A DNA stretch of 64,000 bases from Paenibacillus timonensis (lineage in GTDB: Bacteria; Bacillota; Bacilli; Paenibacillales; Paenibacillaceae), in contig NZ_WNZY01000002.1 of the NCBI RefSeq assembly GCF_009725205.1, positions 62,001-126,000 of the forward strand, in the 5' to 3' direction. The position numbers and the translations under genes were made by a program. Positions within the stretch are counted from its first letter, which is position 1, and every line of letters begins with the position of its first letter. The notes under the pieces were generated by a model. The model was not told where the DNA came from. It was given only the letters and a program-made list of their open reading frames with translations, and did not search any database. Below, in pieces: positions 34,448-42,129 of this stretch.

Positions 34448-35197
34448 ATGAAGAACAAAACAGGGGTATTGCTCGGTCGATTAATGCGCAACATCCTGCG
34501 CAGCCCGGATACGATCATCACGGTCGCGATCACGCCGATTATGATGATGCTGTTGTTTGTTTATGTTTTTGGCGGAGCCATAGATTCAGGTACGAACAAC
34601 TATGTGAATTATTTGTTGCCGGGAATCCTGTTGATGGCGATCGCTTCCGGCGTTGCTTACACTTCCTTAAGATTGTTTAATGATATCAAAAGCGGGCTGA
34701 TGTCGCGTTTCATCACCATGCCGATCAAGCGTTCATCGGTGCTGTGGGCTCATGTGTTGACCTCGCTCTTTTCCAATGCGTTAACTCTCGTGGTGGTGTT
34801 CCTTGTCGCACTCTTGATGGGCTTCCGTTCGGGCGCTCCGCTCCTGGATTGGCTTGCGGTAGTTGGGATTCTTGGCCTGTTCACGCTGGCGCTGACCTGG
34901 TTGTCGATTATTCCCGGATTAACCGCGAAGTCGATGGAAGGAGCGACAGCCTACTCGTACCCGCTGATTTTCCTTCCATTTATCAGCTCGGCTTTTGTTC
35001 CTACCGAAACCATGCCTAAAGTTATCCGTGCGTTCGCCGAGAACCAGCCAGTCACCTCCATCGTGAATGCCGTTCGTACCCTTCTCTACGGAGGTACGGT
35101 GGGGAACGAGATTTGGATCGCGCTTGGCTGGTGCTGCGGAATCATGTTCCTGGCGTACATCTTTGCGAGCAGAGCATTTAAACGCAAGTTAGGGTAA
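34448..35197 (+). CDS. ABC-2 exporter permease, DrrB-like
   Basis: This 249-residue protein has six membrane helices and the ABC-2 (DrrB/NodJ) pattern: a short N-terminal coupling helix, then IMMMLLFVYVFGGAI, and YPLIFLPFISSAFVPTETMP before the last helices. It starts at the base after the ATPase stop codon. With the ATPase it forms a half-size exporter likely working as a 2+2 assembly. A strong terminator ends the operon at 35204. Confidence 0.9.
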   Translation: MKNKTGVLLGRLMRNILRSPDTIITVAITPIMMMLLFVYVFGGAIDSGTNNYVNYLLPGILLMAIASGVAYTSLRLFNDIKSGLMSRFITMPIKRSSVLWAHVLTSLFSNALTLVVVFLVALLMGFRSGAPLLDWLAVVGILGLFTLALTWLSIIPGLTAKSMEGATAYSYPLIFLPFISSAFVPTETMPKVIRAFAENQPVTSIVNAVRTLLYGGTVGNEIWIALGWCCGIMFLAYIFASRAFKRKLG

Positions 35198-35203
35198 GCA
35201 AGC

Positions 35204-35252
35204 AAGCCCTTGCCCTCTCCTCAAACGGAGAGGGCAAGGGCTTCTATATTTC
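35204..35252 (+). terminator. Strong terminator of the PadR-ABC operon
   Basis: A 17-bp perfect stem AAGCCCTTGCCCTCTCC and its complement with a TCAAAC loop is followed by CTATATTTC. Confidence 0.85.
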
Positions 35253-35271
35253 ATCAGCTTTAGAATGTTAA

Positions 35272-35300
35272 TTGACCGCAGTATGAAAAGAAGATATATT
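35272..35300 (+). promoter_or_regulatory. Promoter of the receptor/pro-peptide operon
   Basis: TTGACC at 35272-35277 and TATATT at 35295-35300 are 17 bp apart. The leader of about 50 bases ends with AAAGGAG and GGTGAT, both able to pair with the 16S rRNA tail. Confidence 0.7.
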
Positions 35301-35357
35301 AACTTTATACATATAATTCCAGACCTCGTGTATCAAAGGAGTGTGTGGTGATAACGA

Positions 35358-36725
35358 ATGAGTACATCGACGATCCTGGAGGAAGTTCATTCCTTTATGA
35401 AAGACAATGAATTGAATCTGAGTCAATTCTCGATGAGGTTAAATATTAACGTGGGAACGCTGAGTTATTTGCTGAACGGGAACCGAACCTTAACCATGGA
35501 TCACTTGGACCGGATTTCGGAGATCATGGGCGTACCCATAGGACATTATTACGAGAATTACATTCATGATTATCTTCAGGAGAGGAATCCCGACTGGCGG
35601 AGAGTGGGTCCTTTCCTACGCAAATGCGCCGAACTGGACAAGCTGGATTGTATACGAAGAACGATTAGCTTACTTATGGATAATTTGATGTACTCCACCT
35701 CGTTATTTGAACTGGCGGAGGAGTTTTATGAGAAAGGGCTGTACGCTGCCGCAGAAATCCTGTATGAGAATGTGGCGATGAGCGAAACCAGGCAATATTC
35801 CGAGCGGCTCGCGGTATGCCAGTATCGCCTGTTCAAGATCCGAATCGGAACGGACCAGGCCCATAACCTCAAAATCGCCTATCAGTTCGAACCTTATGTG
35901 GATCGGTTGGATGAAGTTCTGCAGCTGGATGCGCTCAAGGATTTGGCTAACTTATTCCGTTCACTTCGTAATTGGGATCGGCTTGAGGTTTTAGCTCTCG
36001 AGATGGAACGTAAGGCGCGCCTCCTCTATTTCAGTACCAGACGCTCGGAAAAAGAATTTCACGAAATGCAACGTCGCCTTAGCAGACCGATGTTTGTATA
36101 CATTGTTTATGCCAAATTATTGTGTGCAGAAGTATATGAGGGTAGAGAAGACTATGCTAAAGCTTTGGAATACACTTATCAATATGCCGATTTAAGTTGG
36201 GTACAGGAAGAGGACGAGGATACTCTATATTGGTTAAGGTTATTTCAAAAATGGTCGAGTGCCAATATCTATGTCAATCGACTCATGAGCGGTGAAATTG
36301 AATATCTTTCCGATTACGTATCATTTATGATAGAAAATCCTGATGAAGTAATATCGTCGATTTCAAACGTTATGTCTGCAGCTAACCGACACCATATTGA
36401 TGTAGATCATATATTACTTCAATTTAATTCGGAGATCGAAGCATACATAAACCGTAAACAAACTAACGACTTGTATAAAGACCAGGTTCTACTTGATAAG
36501 TACAATCAATTTCTGTATGATCTGACATATTACTATCTACACCAAAATAATTTCACATTGGGGTTTAATTATTTGATGCAAGGACTTGAGAATTCAGTTA
36601 AAATGAATAATAAGGAAACACTTCTTGATTTTATGATATTATTAGAACATCATAGGCAGTTTGCTACAATAGATATATGTGAGAAGTATAAGAATATCGT
36701 ATGTGAGGTGAAAAGGAGTTTATGA
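35358..36725 (+). CDS. RRNPP-like HTH/TPR peptide receptor (AloR/AimR-like)
   Basis: This 455-residue protein has an N-terminal XRE-type helix-turn-helix (LSQFSMRLNINVGTLSYLLNG, residues 21-41, within about 8-65). A long all-helical region of TPR-like repeats follows (for example FYEKGLYAAAEILYENVA near 122-139). This is the layout of RRNPP quorum-sensing receptors such as PlcR, NprR, AimR and the AloR proteins of Paenibacillus. Its stop overlaps, as ATGA, the start of a 39-residue secreted pro-peptide, which supports receptor identity. The 3' half is notably AT-rich (down to about 25-38% G+C) while the 5' half is near 45-58%. Regulated targets are unknown. Confidence 0.8.
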   Translation: MSTSTILEEVHSFMKDNELNLSQFSMRLNINVGTLSYLLNGNRTLTMDHLDRISEIMGVPIGHYYENYIHDYLQERNPDWRRVGPFLRKCAELDKLDCIRRTISLLMDNLMYSTSLFELAEEFYEKGLYAAAEILYENVAMSETRQYSERLAVCQYRLFKIRIGTDQAHNLKIAYQFEPYVDRLDEVLQLDALKDLANLFRSLRNWDRLEVLALEMERKARLLYFSTRRSEKEFHEMQRRLSRPMFVYIVYAKLLCAEVYEGREDYAKALEYTYQYADLSWVQEEDEDTLYWLRLFQKWSSANIYVNRLMSGEIEYLSDYVSFMIENPDEVISSISNVMSAANRHHIDVDHILLQFNSEIEAYINRKQTNDLYKDQVLLDKYNQFLYDLTYYYLHQNNFTLGFNYLMQGLENSVKMNNKETLLDFMILLEHHRQFATIDICEKYKNIVCEVKRSL

Positions 36726-36841
36726 AATCTAAAGTCGTTGTTGTTTTAGCGGTTCTTTTTTCTTTAATCTTTACTACTCCCGGTACGATTAATGTTGATC
36801 AACCAATTTTCACTGCCTTTGGTCAAAATGGTGGCGCATAA
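36722..36841 (+). CDS. Small secreted pro-peptide, putative signal of the upstream receptor
   Basis: This 39-codon gene overlaps the receptor stop codon by four bases (ATGA), with AAAAGGAG just upstream. The product starts MKSKVVVVLAVLFSLIF, a lysine-flanked hydrophobic core typical of a Sec signal peptide. It continues through a short polar segment and ends in a Gly-rich tail FTAFGQNGGA. Size, location and layout match Phr/AimP/AloP-type pro-peptides, which are exported, trimmed by proteases and re-imported by an oligopeptide permease. The active peptide is probably part of the last 5-10 residues; the exact cut is not readable. A strong terminator follows. Confidence 0.8.
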   Translation: MKSKVVVVLAVLFSLIFTTPGTINVDQPIFTAFGQNGGA

Positions 36842-36866
36842 AAATCTACATAAGAGGACATAAGTG

Positions 36867-36908
36867 AAAACGCCTATTCGTTTAATTATAACGAATAGGC
36901 GTTTTTTT
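36867..36908 (+). terminator. Strong terminator of the receptor/pro-peptide operon
   Basis: A 16-bp perfect stem AAAACGCCTATTCGTT and its complement is followed by a T-run. It ends the two-gene operon, so no further gene is in the unit. Beyond it, 36946-36965 and 37019-37038 form an imperfect 20-base inverted repeat; the rest of the gap to 37109 shows nothing clear. Confidence 0.85.
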
Positions 36909-37108
36909 CAAGATATCAGGAAGTATATAATTGGGGGGCTTTACACGATTATCCCCTTTGATCAGATATCTCTAAGAACTGGAGAAGAGTTCGCCCTTAC
37001 TCCGGTCCCCTGTCCCCCCTGAATAAAAGGGATAATCGCGCAAAGGCTGCATAAGAGGGACATCAAGGATACCTACCGAGGACACCGCCACACGGCGTCT
37101 TTTTTCGT

Positions 37109-37879
37109 TCACCTTATCACAATAATCTGCCGCAAATCGCGGGAATCGCCGTTCAGTTTGGTTTCGGCAGCGTTGAGCTGCGCCGAACCGTCGCCGTCGA
37201 GGAAGATCCCATCGACGAGCTGGCCGTCCGCGAGCGTCGCCTTGACGGCGCTGCGGAACGCTTCGGCCGTGCAGCGCGTAGGCGTGACGATCAGCCATAG
37301 CTGACCGTCCGCATCATAGGCGAGACCGGAGCGGAGCCGGTCTTCATCCGGATTTGGCAGATGCTCCGCCTCAACCGCCGCTCGCCAGCCTGCAGCATCC
37401 TGCAGCTTCATGCTGACGCCGCCTTGAGCGAAATAGCGAGAGCGATCCGTGACGGAAAGCTCGTCTGCGGCGGAAGCCGCCTGGACCGAGAAGCCGCCTG
37501 TGGCGCCGTCCCATACGAGCGTGCCGCGGGCGTATTTGGCGTTGTACCAGCCGGAGCCGTAAGCGCCAGCCGTGCCTTGAATCGGCTGGTCATTGTTCAC
37601 CGCGATCGACAATACGGCATCGTTGTAGAAAAAACCGCCGTTGATGCCGTACACACGGTAACGCCCTAGCGGTTGATCCGTCGCTCGGAGCTCAATCCGT
37701 TCTGGATCGACGACCAAGGCATGCAGCTTGACTCCGTTCACCGCAGTAAGCTTATGATATTCATAATGATGGGGGAGCAAATAGCGGCTGCCCCAGCCGA
37801 TCATCAGCAGGATACCGAGAAAGATCGCCCCAGCCGAAGCCGTGGCGATCCCCCAGTGCCGCCAATTAATCGGCCACAT
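37109..37879 (-). CDS. Phosphodiester glycosidase (NAGPA-like/DUF2233) family membrane-anchored protein
   Basis: The start is placed at 37879 (MWPINWRHWG), overlapping the upstream M42 peptidase stop by 14 bp; the frame is open to 37948 but no site has a good ribosome binding sequence. One membrane helix (ATASAGAIFLGILLMIGW) anchors the N-terminus. The extracellular domain has the family motifs GINGGFFYND, FAQGGVSMKL and DGIFLDGDGSAQL near the end. Members cleave phosphodiester-linked sugars, as in the mammalian uncovering enzyme. Translation is probably coupled to the peptidase gene. Confidence 0.75.
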   Translation of the reverse strand: MWPINWRHWGIATASAGAIFLGILLMIGWGSRYLLPHHYEYHKLTAVNGVKLHALVVDPERIELRATDQPLGRYRVYGINGGFFYNDAVLSIAVNNDQPIQGTAGAYGSGWYNAKYARGTLVWDGATGGFSVQAASAADELSVTDRSRYFAQGGVSMKLQDAAGWRAAVEAEHLPNPDEDRLRSGLAYDADGQLWLIVTPTRCTAEAFRSAVKATLADGQLVDGIFLDGDGSAQLNAAETKLNGDSRDLRQIIVIR

Positions 37880-38903
37880 ACGCAGCCAAAAGGCGGGTTG
37901 TATTGATGACCGCCTGTTTATGGGTCCGTTCCATGGCATGCGAAGCATGCACGCCCGGCCCGATCAATGCGGCGCGAATATTGTGACCACCGTGCAACGC
38001 TGCCGAGGCATCGGAACCGTAGTGCGGATAAATATCGACCGCATGCGGGATGCCAAGGCCTCGGGCGAGCTCGATCAACCGGCTGGTCATGTCATAGTCG
38101 TAAGGGCCGGTGGAGTCCTTGGCGCAAATAGAGACATCGGTCTCTTTGCAACTCAAATCATCGCCCATCGCGCCCATGTCGACGGCGATCATTTCATTCA
38201 CGCCGTCCGGGATCCAGGAGGCGCCATGCCCCACTTCTTCATAGTTGGAGATAAGGAAGACGAGGTCGTGCCGCGGCGTCCAGCCTTCTCGGCGGCTCGA
38301 TTCCATCAGGCCGAACAGAGCAGCCACGCTGGCTTTGTCGTCCAGATGGCGGGACTTGATGTATCCGCTGGGTGTCATTACGGCACGGGCATCAAACGAA
38401 ATGAAGTCGCCAACGGCAATGCCTAGCTTCAATACGTCGTCTTTGTTCTCCACGAGCTCGTCGATCCGCACCTCCATGTTCTTCTCCTCGCGTTTGAAGT
38501 CACGCGCATCGCTGTACACGTGAACGGAAGGATGGGTCGACAGGATTGTGCCGGAAAAGATCTGGCCGCTGCGGGTGTGGATCTGGCAGTATTCGTTCTC
38601 GATACTGTGCATCATAAATCCGCCAACGGATGTGATTGCCAGCGTCCCGTTCGAGCGGACGGCGCGCACCATGGCGCCGAGCGTATCAACATGGGCGCTG
38701 AGGGCGATGCGCCGGGAGGAATCACGGCCGGGCAGAGTCAAGATCGCACCGCCCTTTTCGTTAAAGCTGCAAGGCACGCCCAGCGCTTCGGCTTCACGCT
38801 CAATCAGCGACATGATCCCACGCGTGAACCCGCTTGGGCTTGGCGTATCCAGCAAGGTTTTCAGTAAATTTAACATATAGGTTTCATTTGGTTGAATATT
38901 CAT
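37866..38903 (-). CDS. M42-family metallopeptidase (aminopeptidase/endoglucanase-like)
   Basis: This 345-residue cytosolic enzyme has the M42 dinuclear metal ligands: SAHVDTLG, SRHLDDKAS, the catalytic ISNYEEVGHG, AVDMGAMG and the C-terminal PGVHASHAMERTH. Members are tetrahedral-assembling aminopeptidases, often with preference for acidic or Leu N-termini; older annotation calls some endoglucanases. AAGGAGG precedes the ATG. It lies downstream of the lapA-like gene on the same strand and overlaps the following gene. Confidence 0.9.
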   Translation of the reverse strand: MNIQPNETYMLNLLKTLLDTPSPSGFTRGIMSLIEREAEALGVPCSFNEKGGAILTLPGRDSSRRIALSAHVDTLGAMVRAVRSNGTLAITSVGGFMMHSIENEYCQIHTRSGQIFSGTILSTHPSVHVYSDARDFKREEKNMEVRIDELVENKDDVLKLGIAVGDFISFDARAVMTPSGYIKSRHLDDKASVAALFGLMESSRREGWTPRHDLVFLISNYEEVGHGASWIPDGVNEMIAVDMGAMGDDLSCKETDVSICAKDSTGPYDYDMTSRLIELARGLGIPHAVDIYPHYGSDASAALHGGHNIRAALIGPGVHASHAMERTHKQAVINTTRLLAAYVAD

Positions 38904-38948
38904 GGGAAACCTCCTTCAGGGGTTTAGTCCGTGGTGCTCCATAACAGA

Positions 38949-39320
38949 TTACGGCTGGTTGGAATCCTCTGCCGACTCGGTACCATTTCCGGTCTCCGTG
39001 TCGGTTTCGGCAGTTCTCTTCTTCTTGCCGCGTTCCGGTTTCTCTGGTTCCGGGAAGACATAGCCGGTTGCTTCTTGGATATGTACAAGCTTGGCATGCA
39101 AGCCTTTGACTTCGCGTTGCAGCCGGTAACCGCGGTATATGCCAAACGACCCGACGATAATGCCGCCGAGCAGCGTACTGCCGAGAATCAGCAAAATCAG
39201 CGGGAAGCTGACCGAGCCAAACAGCAGATTTACCTGGACCGGGTCGACGTTGATCACGGCAAACACAGCGGTAATCAAGGCGAAGATCAGAGCTAAAATC
39301 AAGGACCATTGAATTTTCAT
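38949..39320 (-). CDS. LapA-domain (DUF1049) membrane protein
   Basis: This 123-residue protein has two N-terminal membrane helices (about residues 6-24 and 38-62) in the LapA pattern: ITAVFAVINVDPVQVNLLFG then a GG-containing second helix. A cytoplasmic helix and an acidic, disordered tail with KKKR follow. In E. coli LapA helps assemble the lipopolysaccharide regulator complex; in Firmicutes the role is undefined. AGAAGGAGGTG is an excellent ribosome site. It precedes the M42 peptidase gene by 45 bp. Confidence 0.82.
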   Translation of the reverse strand: MKIQWSLILALIFALITAVFAVINVDPVQVNLLFGSVSFPLILLILGSTLLGGIIVGSFGIYRGYRLQREVKGLHAKLVHIQEATGYVFPEPEKPERGKKKRTAETDTETGNGTESAEDSNQP

Positions 39321-39348
39321 GAGGGTACACCTCCTTCTAGAACAGTAT

Positions 39349-39384
39349 AAAATCCCTTGTCCGCTTGGGGCAAGGGATTTTGTG
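39349..39384 (-). terminator. Terminator of pepF
   Basis: An 11-bp stem AAAATCCCTTG/CAAGGGATTTT lies between pepF and lapA on the minus strand, with T residues in the distal arm. Confidence 0.7.
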
Positions 39385-39401
39385 GAAGCCTTTAGCCTAG
39401 G

Positions 39402-41324
39402 TTACTTCGTCAATTGTTCCATTTGCTCGATGACGTTCTCGAACACGCTCATCGCTTCGCGGATCGGCTCCGGCGAGGACATGTCGACACCGGCTTTTTT
39501 CAGAATATGAATCGAGTAGTCGCTGCCACCGCTCTTCAGGAAACCGAGGTAACGCTCAACCGCCGGCTTGCCATCTTCAAGGATTTGTTTAGAGAAGCTC
39601 GTCGCCGCGGAAAAACCGGTAGCGTATTTATACACGTAAAAGCTCGTATAGAAATGGGGGATACGTGCCCATTCCATTTCGATATCTTGGTCAACGACCA
39701 TGTCTTTACCGTGGTATTTTACGTTCAACTCGTAGTAAATCTCAGACAGCTCTTGCGGCGTCAGCGATTCTCCGGCTTCGGCGCGTTCGTGGATGAGCTT
39801 CTCGAATTCGGCGAACATCGTTTGCCGGAATAACGTCGTCCGGAACTGATCGGCGTAGTAGGTCAGCAGGTACAGCTTTTGCTTTGGATCGGTTGATTTT
39901 TTCAACAAGTAATCCATTAACAGCGCTTCATTGGTCGTCGAAGCGACCTCGGCCAGGAAGATGGTGTATTGAGCGTCCCGGTATTTCAAAGCTTCGTCCG
40001 AAAAATAAGAATGCAGCGCGTGCCCCATCTCATGCGCCAACGTGAACATGCTGTTCAGATTGTCCTTGTGGTTGAGCAGCACGTAAGGATGGGTGCCGTA
40101 GGCGCCCCAGCTGTATGCGCCGGTACGTTTGCCTTCGTTCTCGTACACGTCGATCCAGCGGTTCTCGAAGCCCTCGCGCAGCACCTTCAGGTAATCCTCA
40201 CCCAGCGGCTGAAGGCCTTCCTCGACCATGCTCTTCGCATCATCATAAGTGATATCCCACTTGTATTCCTCGACTAACGGGGCGAACAGGTCATACATAT
40301 GAAGTTCGTCGACGCCTAATAGCTTCTTGCGCAGCTTCATATAGCGTTGCAGGAGCGGCAAGCTCTCATGGACGGCATCGATCAGGTTCGTATACACTTC
40401 CTTCGGAATGTTGTCGCCATATAGGGACATTTCCAGCACAGAAGGGTATTTGCGGACCCGCGAATAGAACATGTTCTTATTCACATTCGCGCTCAGCGTG
40501 GAGGCGATGGTATTTTTTTGCTTACGATAGGTTTCGTAAACGGCTTTGAATGCCCGCTCGCGTACTTCGCGGTTGGGGTTCTCCAGGAACTGAATGTAGC
40601 TGCCGTGGGTTAAATCTACTTCGTTCCCGTTTTCGTCCTTGATTTTCGGGAATTTCATATCGGCATTGTTGATCATGCCAAAAATTTGCTGCGGCGCTTG
40701 TGACAAATTGCCAACCTGGGCGAGCAGCGCTTCTTCCGTTTTGCTCAGCACATGCGCTTTCTCGCGTTTGATTTCCTGCAAGGTGAACTTGTAGTCCGCA
40801 AGGGCAGGATCTTGAATCAGCTTGTCGAGCTCCTGCTCCGGCAAAGCCAGAATTTCCGGGGTAATAAAAGACAAGGCCTCGCTGACTTCCACGCTTAATT
40901 TCTTGGCTTTTTGCACAAGGGCCTGATATGTAGGGTTCGTTGTATCCTCGTCGTGATTGAGATGGGCGTAAACGTAAAGCCGCTCAATTTGCAACGATAA
41001 CTCGTCTTCCAGTTCGAATACGGCTTTGATGCTCTCCGCATTGGTGAGCTTGCCTTCGAATTCGGCGGCTTTGTCTTTCAGTTTCTTAAGATCATTGTAC
41101 GATTTGTCCCAAGCGGCTTGGTCGGAAAACAAATCTTGCAGCTTCCACGTATTCTCCTGTGGTACCTCTGAACGTTTCAATACGGTGCTCATCGGAATCC
41201 TCCTTTGGGTTGGGTAAGATGATGAGGCAGGCTGACCAATCGCGGCGCTGCCTGGGAATGCGGCTGCCAGAAGGCAACCGGTCAACAGCAGGGGAATCGC
41301 ACGTGGGGTGCGCTTGTGTCTCAT
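39402..41324 (-). CDS. pepF: Oligoendopeptidase F (M3 family), with possible signal-peptide-bearing long form
   Basis: The M3 zinc motif HEMGH is in FTLAHEMGHALHSYF near residue 430. The canonical PepF start is ATG 41192 (MSTVLKRSEVPQENTW, 596 residues) with AAAGGAGG eight bases upstream. The same frame continues to ATG 41324, which also has AGGGAGG at good spacing and adds 44 residues: a basic start, the hydrophobic core AIPLLLTGCLLAAAFPGSAA with a lipobox-like LTGC, then a polar linker. So a secreted or lipoprotein long form and a cytosolic short form may both be made. The enzyme cleaves peptides of about 7-17 residues. Confidence 0.88.
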   Translation of the reverse strand: MRHKRTPRAIPLLLTGCLLAAAFPGSAAIGQPASSSYPTQRRIPMSTVLKRSEVPQENTWKLQDLFSDQAAWDKSYNDLKKLKDKAAEFEGKLTNAESIKAVFELEDELSLQIERLYVYAHLNHDEDTTNPTYQALVQKAKKLSVEVSEALSFITPEILALPEQELDKLIQDPALADYKFTLQEIKREKAHVLSKTEEALLAQVGNLSQAPQQIFGMINNADMKFPKIKDENGNEVDLTHGSYIQFLENPNREVRERAFKAVYETYRKQKNTIASTLSANVNKNMFYSRVRKYPSVLEMSLYGDNIPKEVYTNLIDAVHESLPLLQRYMKLRKKLLGVDELHMYDLFAPLVEEYKWDITYDDAKSMVEEGLQPLGEDYLKVLREGFENRWIDVYENEGKRTGAYSWGAYGTHPYVLLNHKDNLNSMFTLAHEMGHALHSYFSDEALKYRDAQYTIFLAEVASTTNEALLMDYLLKKSTDPKQKLYLLTYYADQFRTTLFRQTMFAEFEKLIHERAEAGESLTPQELSEIYYELNVKYHGKDMVVDQDIEMEWARIPHFYTSFYVYKYATGFSAATSFSKQILEDGKPAVERYLGFLKSGGSDYSIHILKKAGVDMSSPEPIREAMSVFENVIEQMEQLTK

Positions 41325-41441
41325 ACCGGAAAACCTCCCTTATTCGTGTCGGGAGCCCGATGTTAAGCTGGATCTCATGATCCAGTTGGCTTTGGGCATT
41401 TTCCTAGTATGGCCGTCTGCTGCAGGAAATATAGGGAATTG

Positions 41442-41615
41442 TTAGGCAAGGAAGCTGTAAATCATCAGCCCAAACGCCACCGCGATCATAATGACGGAGG
41501 CTAGGGCCAGGCTGCGCCGAAGGCGAGGCTGCAGGCGATCCTTGTTTAGGACAACCACGACGCCTAGCGCAAACGCGCAGATGATAAAAATAAGAAGGTT
41601 GGAACTATCCATCAT
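41442..41615 (-). CDS. Small two-helix membrane protein, hypothetical
   Basis: I do not recognise this 57-residue protein. Tandem ATG codons at 41615 and 41612 follow CGGAG. The sequence has an N-terminal helix (NLLIFIICAFALGVVVVL), a basic loop (NKDRLQPRLRRSL) and a second helix (ALASVIMIAVAFGLMIYSFL). Topology suggests a hairpin with a cytoplasmic positive loop. It lies between the convergent-side hypothetical gene at 41659 and pepF on the same strand. Confidence 0.6.
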   Translation of the reverse strand: MMDSSNLLIFIICAFALGVVVVLNKDRLQPRLRRSLALASVIMIAVAFGLMIYSFLA

Positions 41616-41658
41616 AATTAATACTCCGTTTCGTACTGGAATGGTCCGGAGGGACGGG

Positions 41659-41892
41659 TTAAACCTGCTTAAAGGCGTTCATGATATCATCCCATTCCGT
41701 CTCGTTACCCGCGTATTCCTCCTTGGGAAACCGGCGTTTCACCCAATCCATGAGCGCGGGACGGCTAAGGAACGTATGCGACTCCTCGCCCCACTGGTCG
41801 GAAATTTCACGGAGTACGATGTACTTGCCTTGAACCTCTACCGTCATCATGTTCCATTTGTCTTTTTTGTATATTTCGTGCTTTTTGATCAT
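41659..41892 (-). CDS. Small hypothetical protein, Trp-rich
   Basis: This 77-residue soluble protein has no named family that I recognise. It is charged and rich in Trp and Lys/Glu (MIKKHEIYKKDKWNMM, REISDQWGEESHTFL, DWVKRRFPKEEY). The central strand-rich stretch suggests a small alpha/beta fold. GGAG lies ten bases before the ATG. It precedes the small membrane protein gene on the same strand. Confidence 0.65.
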   Translation of the reverse strand: MIKKHEIYKKDKWNMMTVEVQGKYIVLREISDQWGEESHTFLSRPALMDWVKRRFPKEEYAGNETEWDDIMNAFKQV

Positions 41893-42054
41893 CTCAGGCG
41901 TTCTCCAATCTTTGGCTTCGGTTTGCAGGTATGAAACCCGCGGATTAATGGTAATATTTTATGTAAAATGATAACTCACGCCCCCGAGGAAAGCAAATGA
42001 AACCGTACGTTCTAACGCGGGTTTTGGACCGTAAAGTTTGGGCGAACTGACACG

Positions 42055-42083
42055 TTGCATTGTCGTTGGGCATAGAGTATAAT
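42055..42083 (+). promoter_or_regulatory. Promoter of the cold-shock gene
   Basis: TTGCAT at 42055-42060 and TATAAT at 42078-42083 are 17 bp apart, followed by a short leader to the TTG start. Confidence 0.65.
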
Positions 42084-42129
42084 ATGGGTATTCGTCAAAG
42101 ATGACGATTATTTTTAGGAGGTTGTTCAT

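Noticed and set aside
33730-34533. 267-residue open frame antisense to the ABC ATPase gene
   Set aside because: It overlaps a conserved ATPase throughout and its composition is low-complexity Ser/Arg/Pro.
41190-41324. Upstream part of pepF as a separate small gene
   Set aside because: The segment runs in frame into pepF without a stop codon, so it is an N-terminal extension or an alternative start rather than a separate product.
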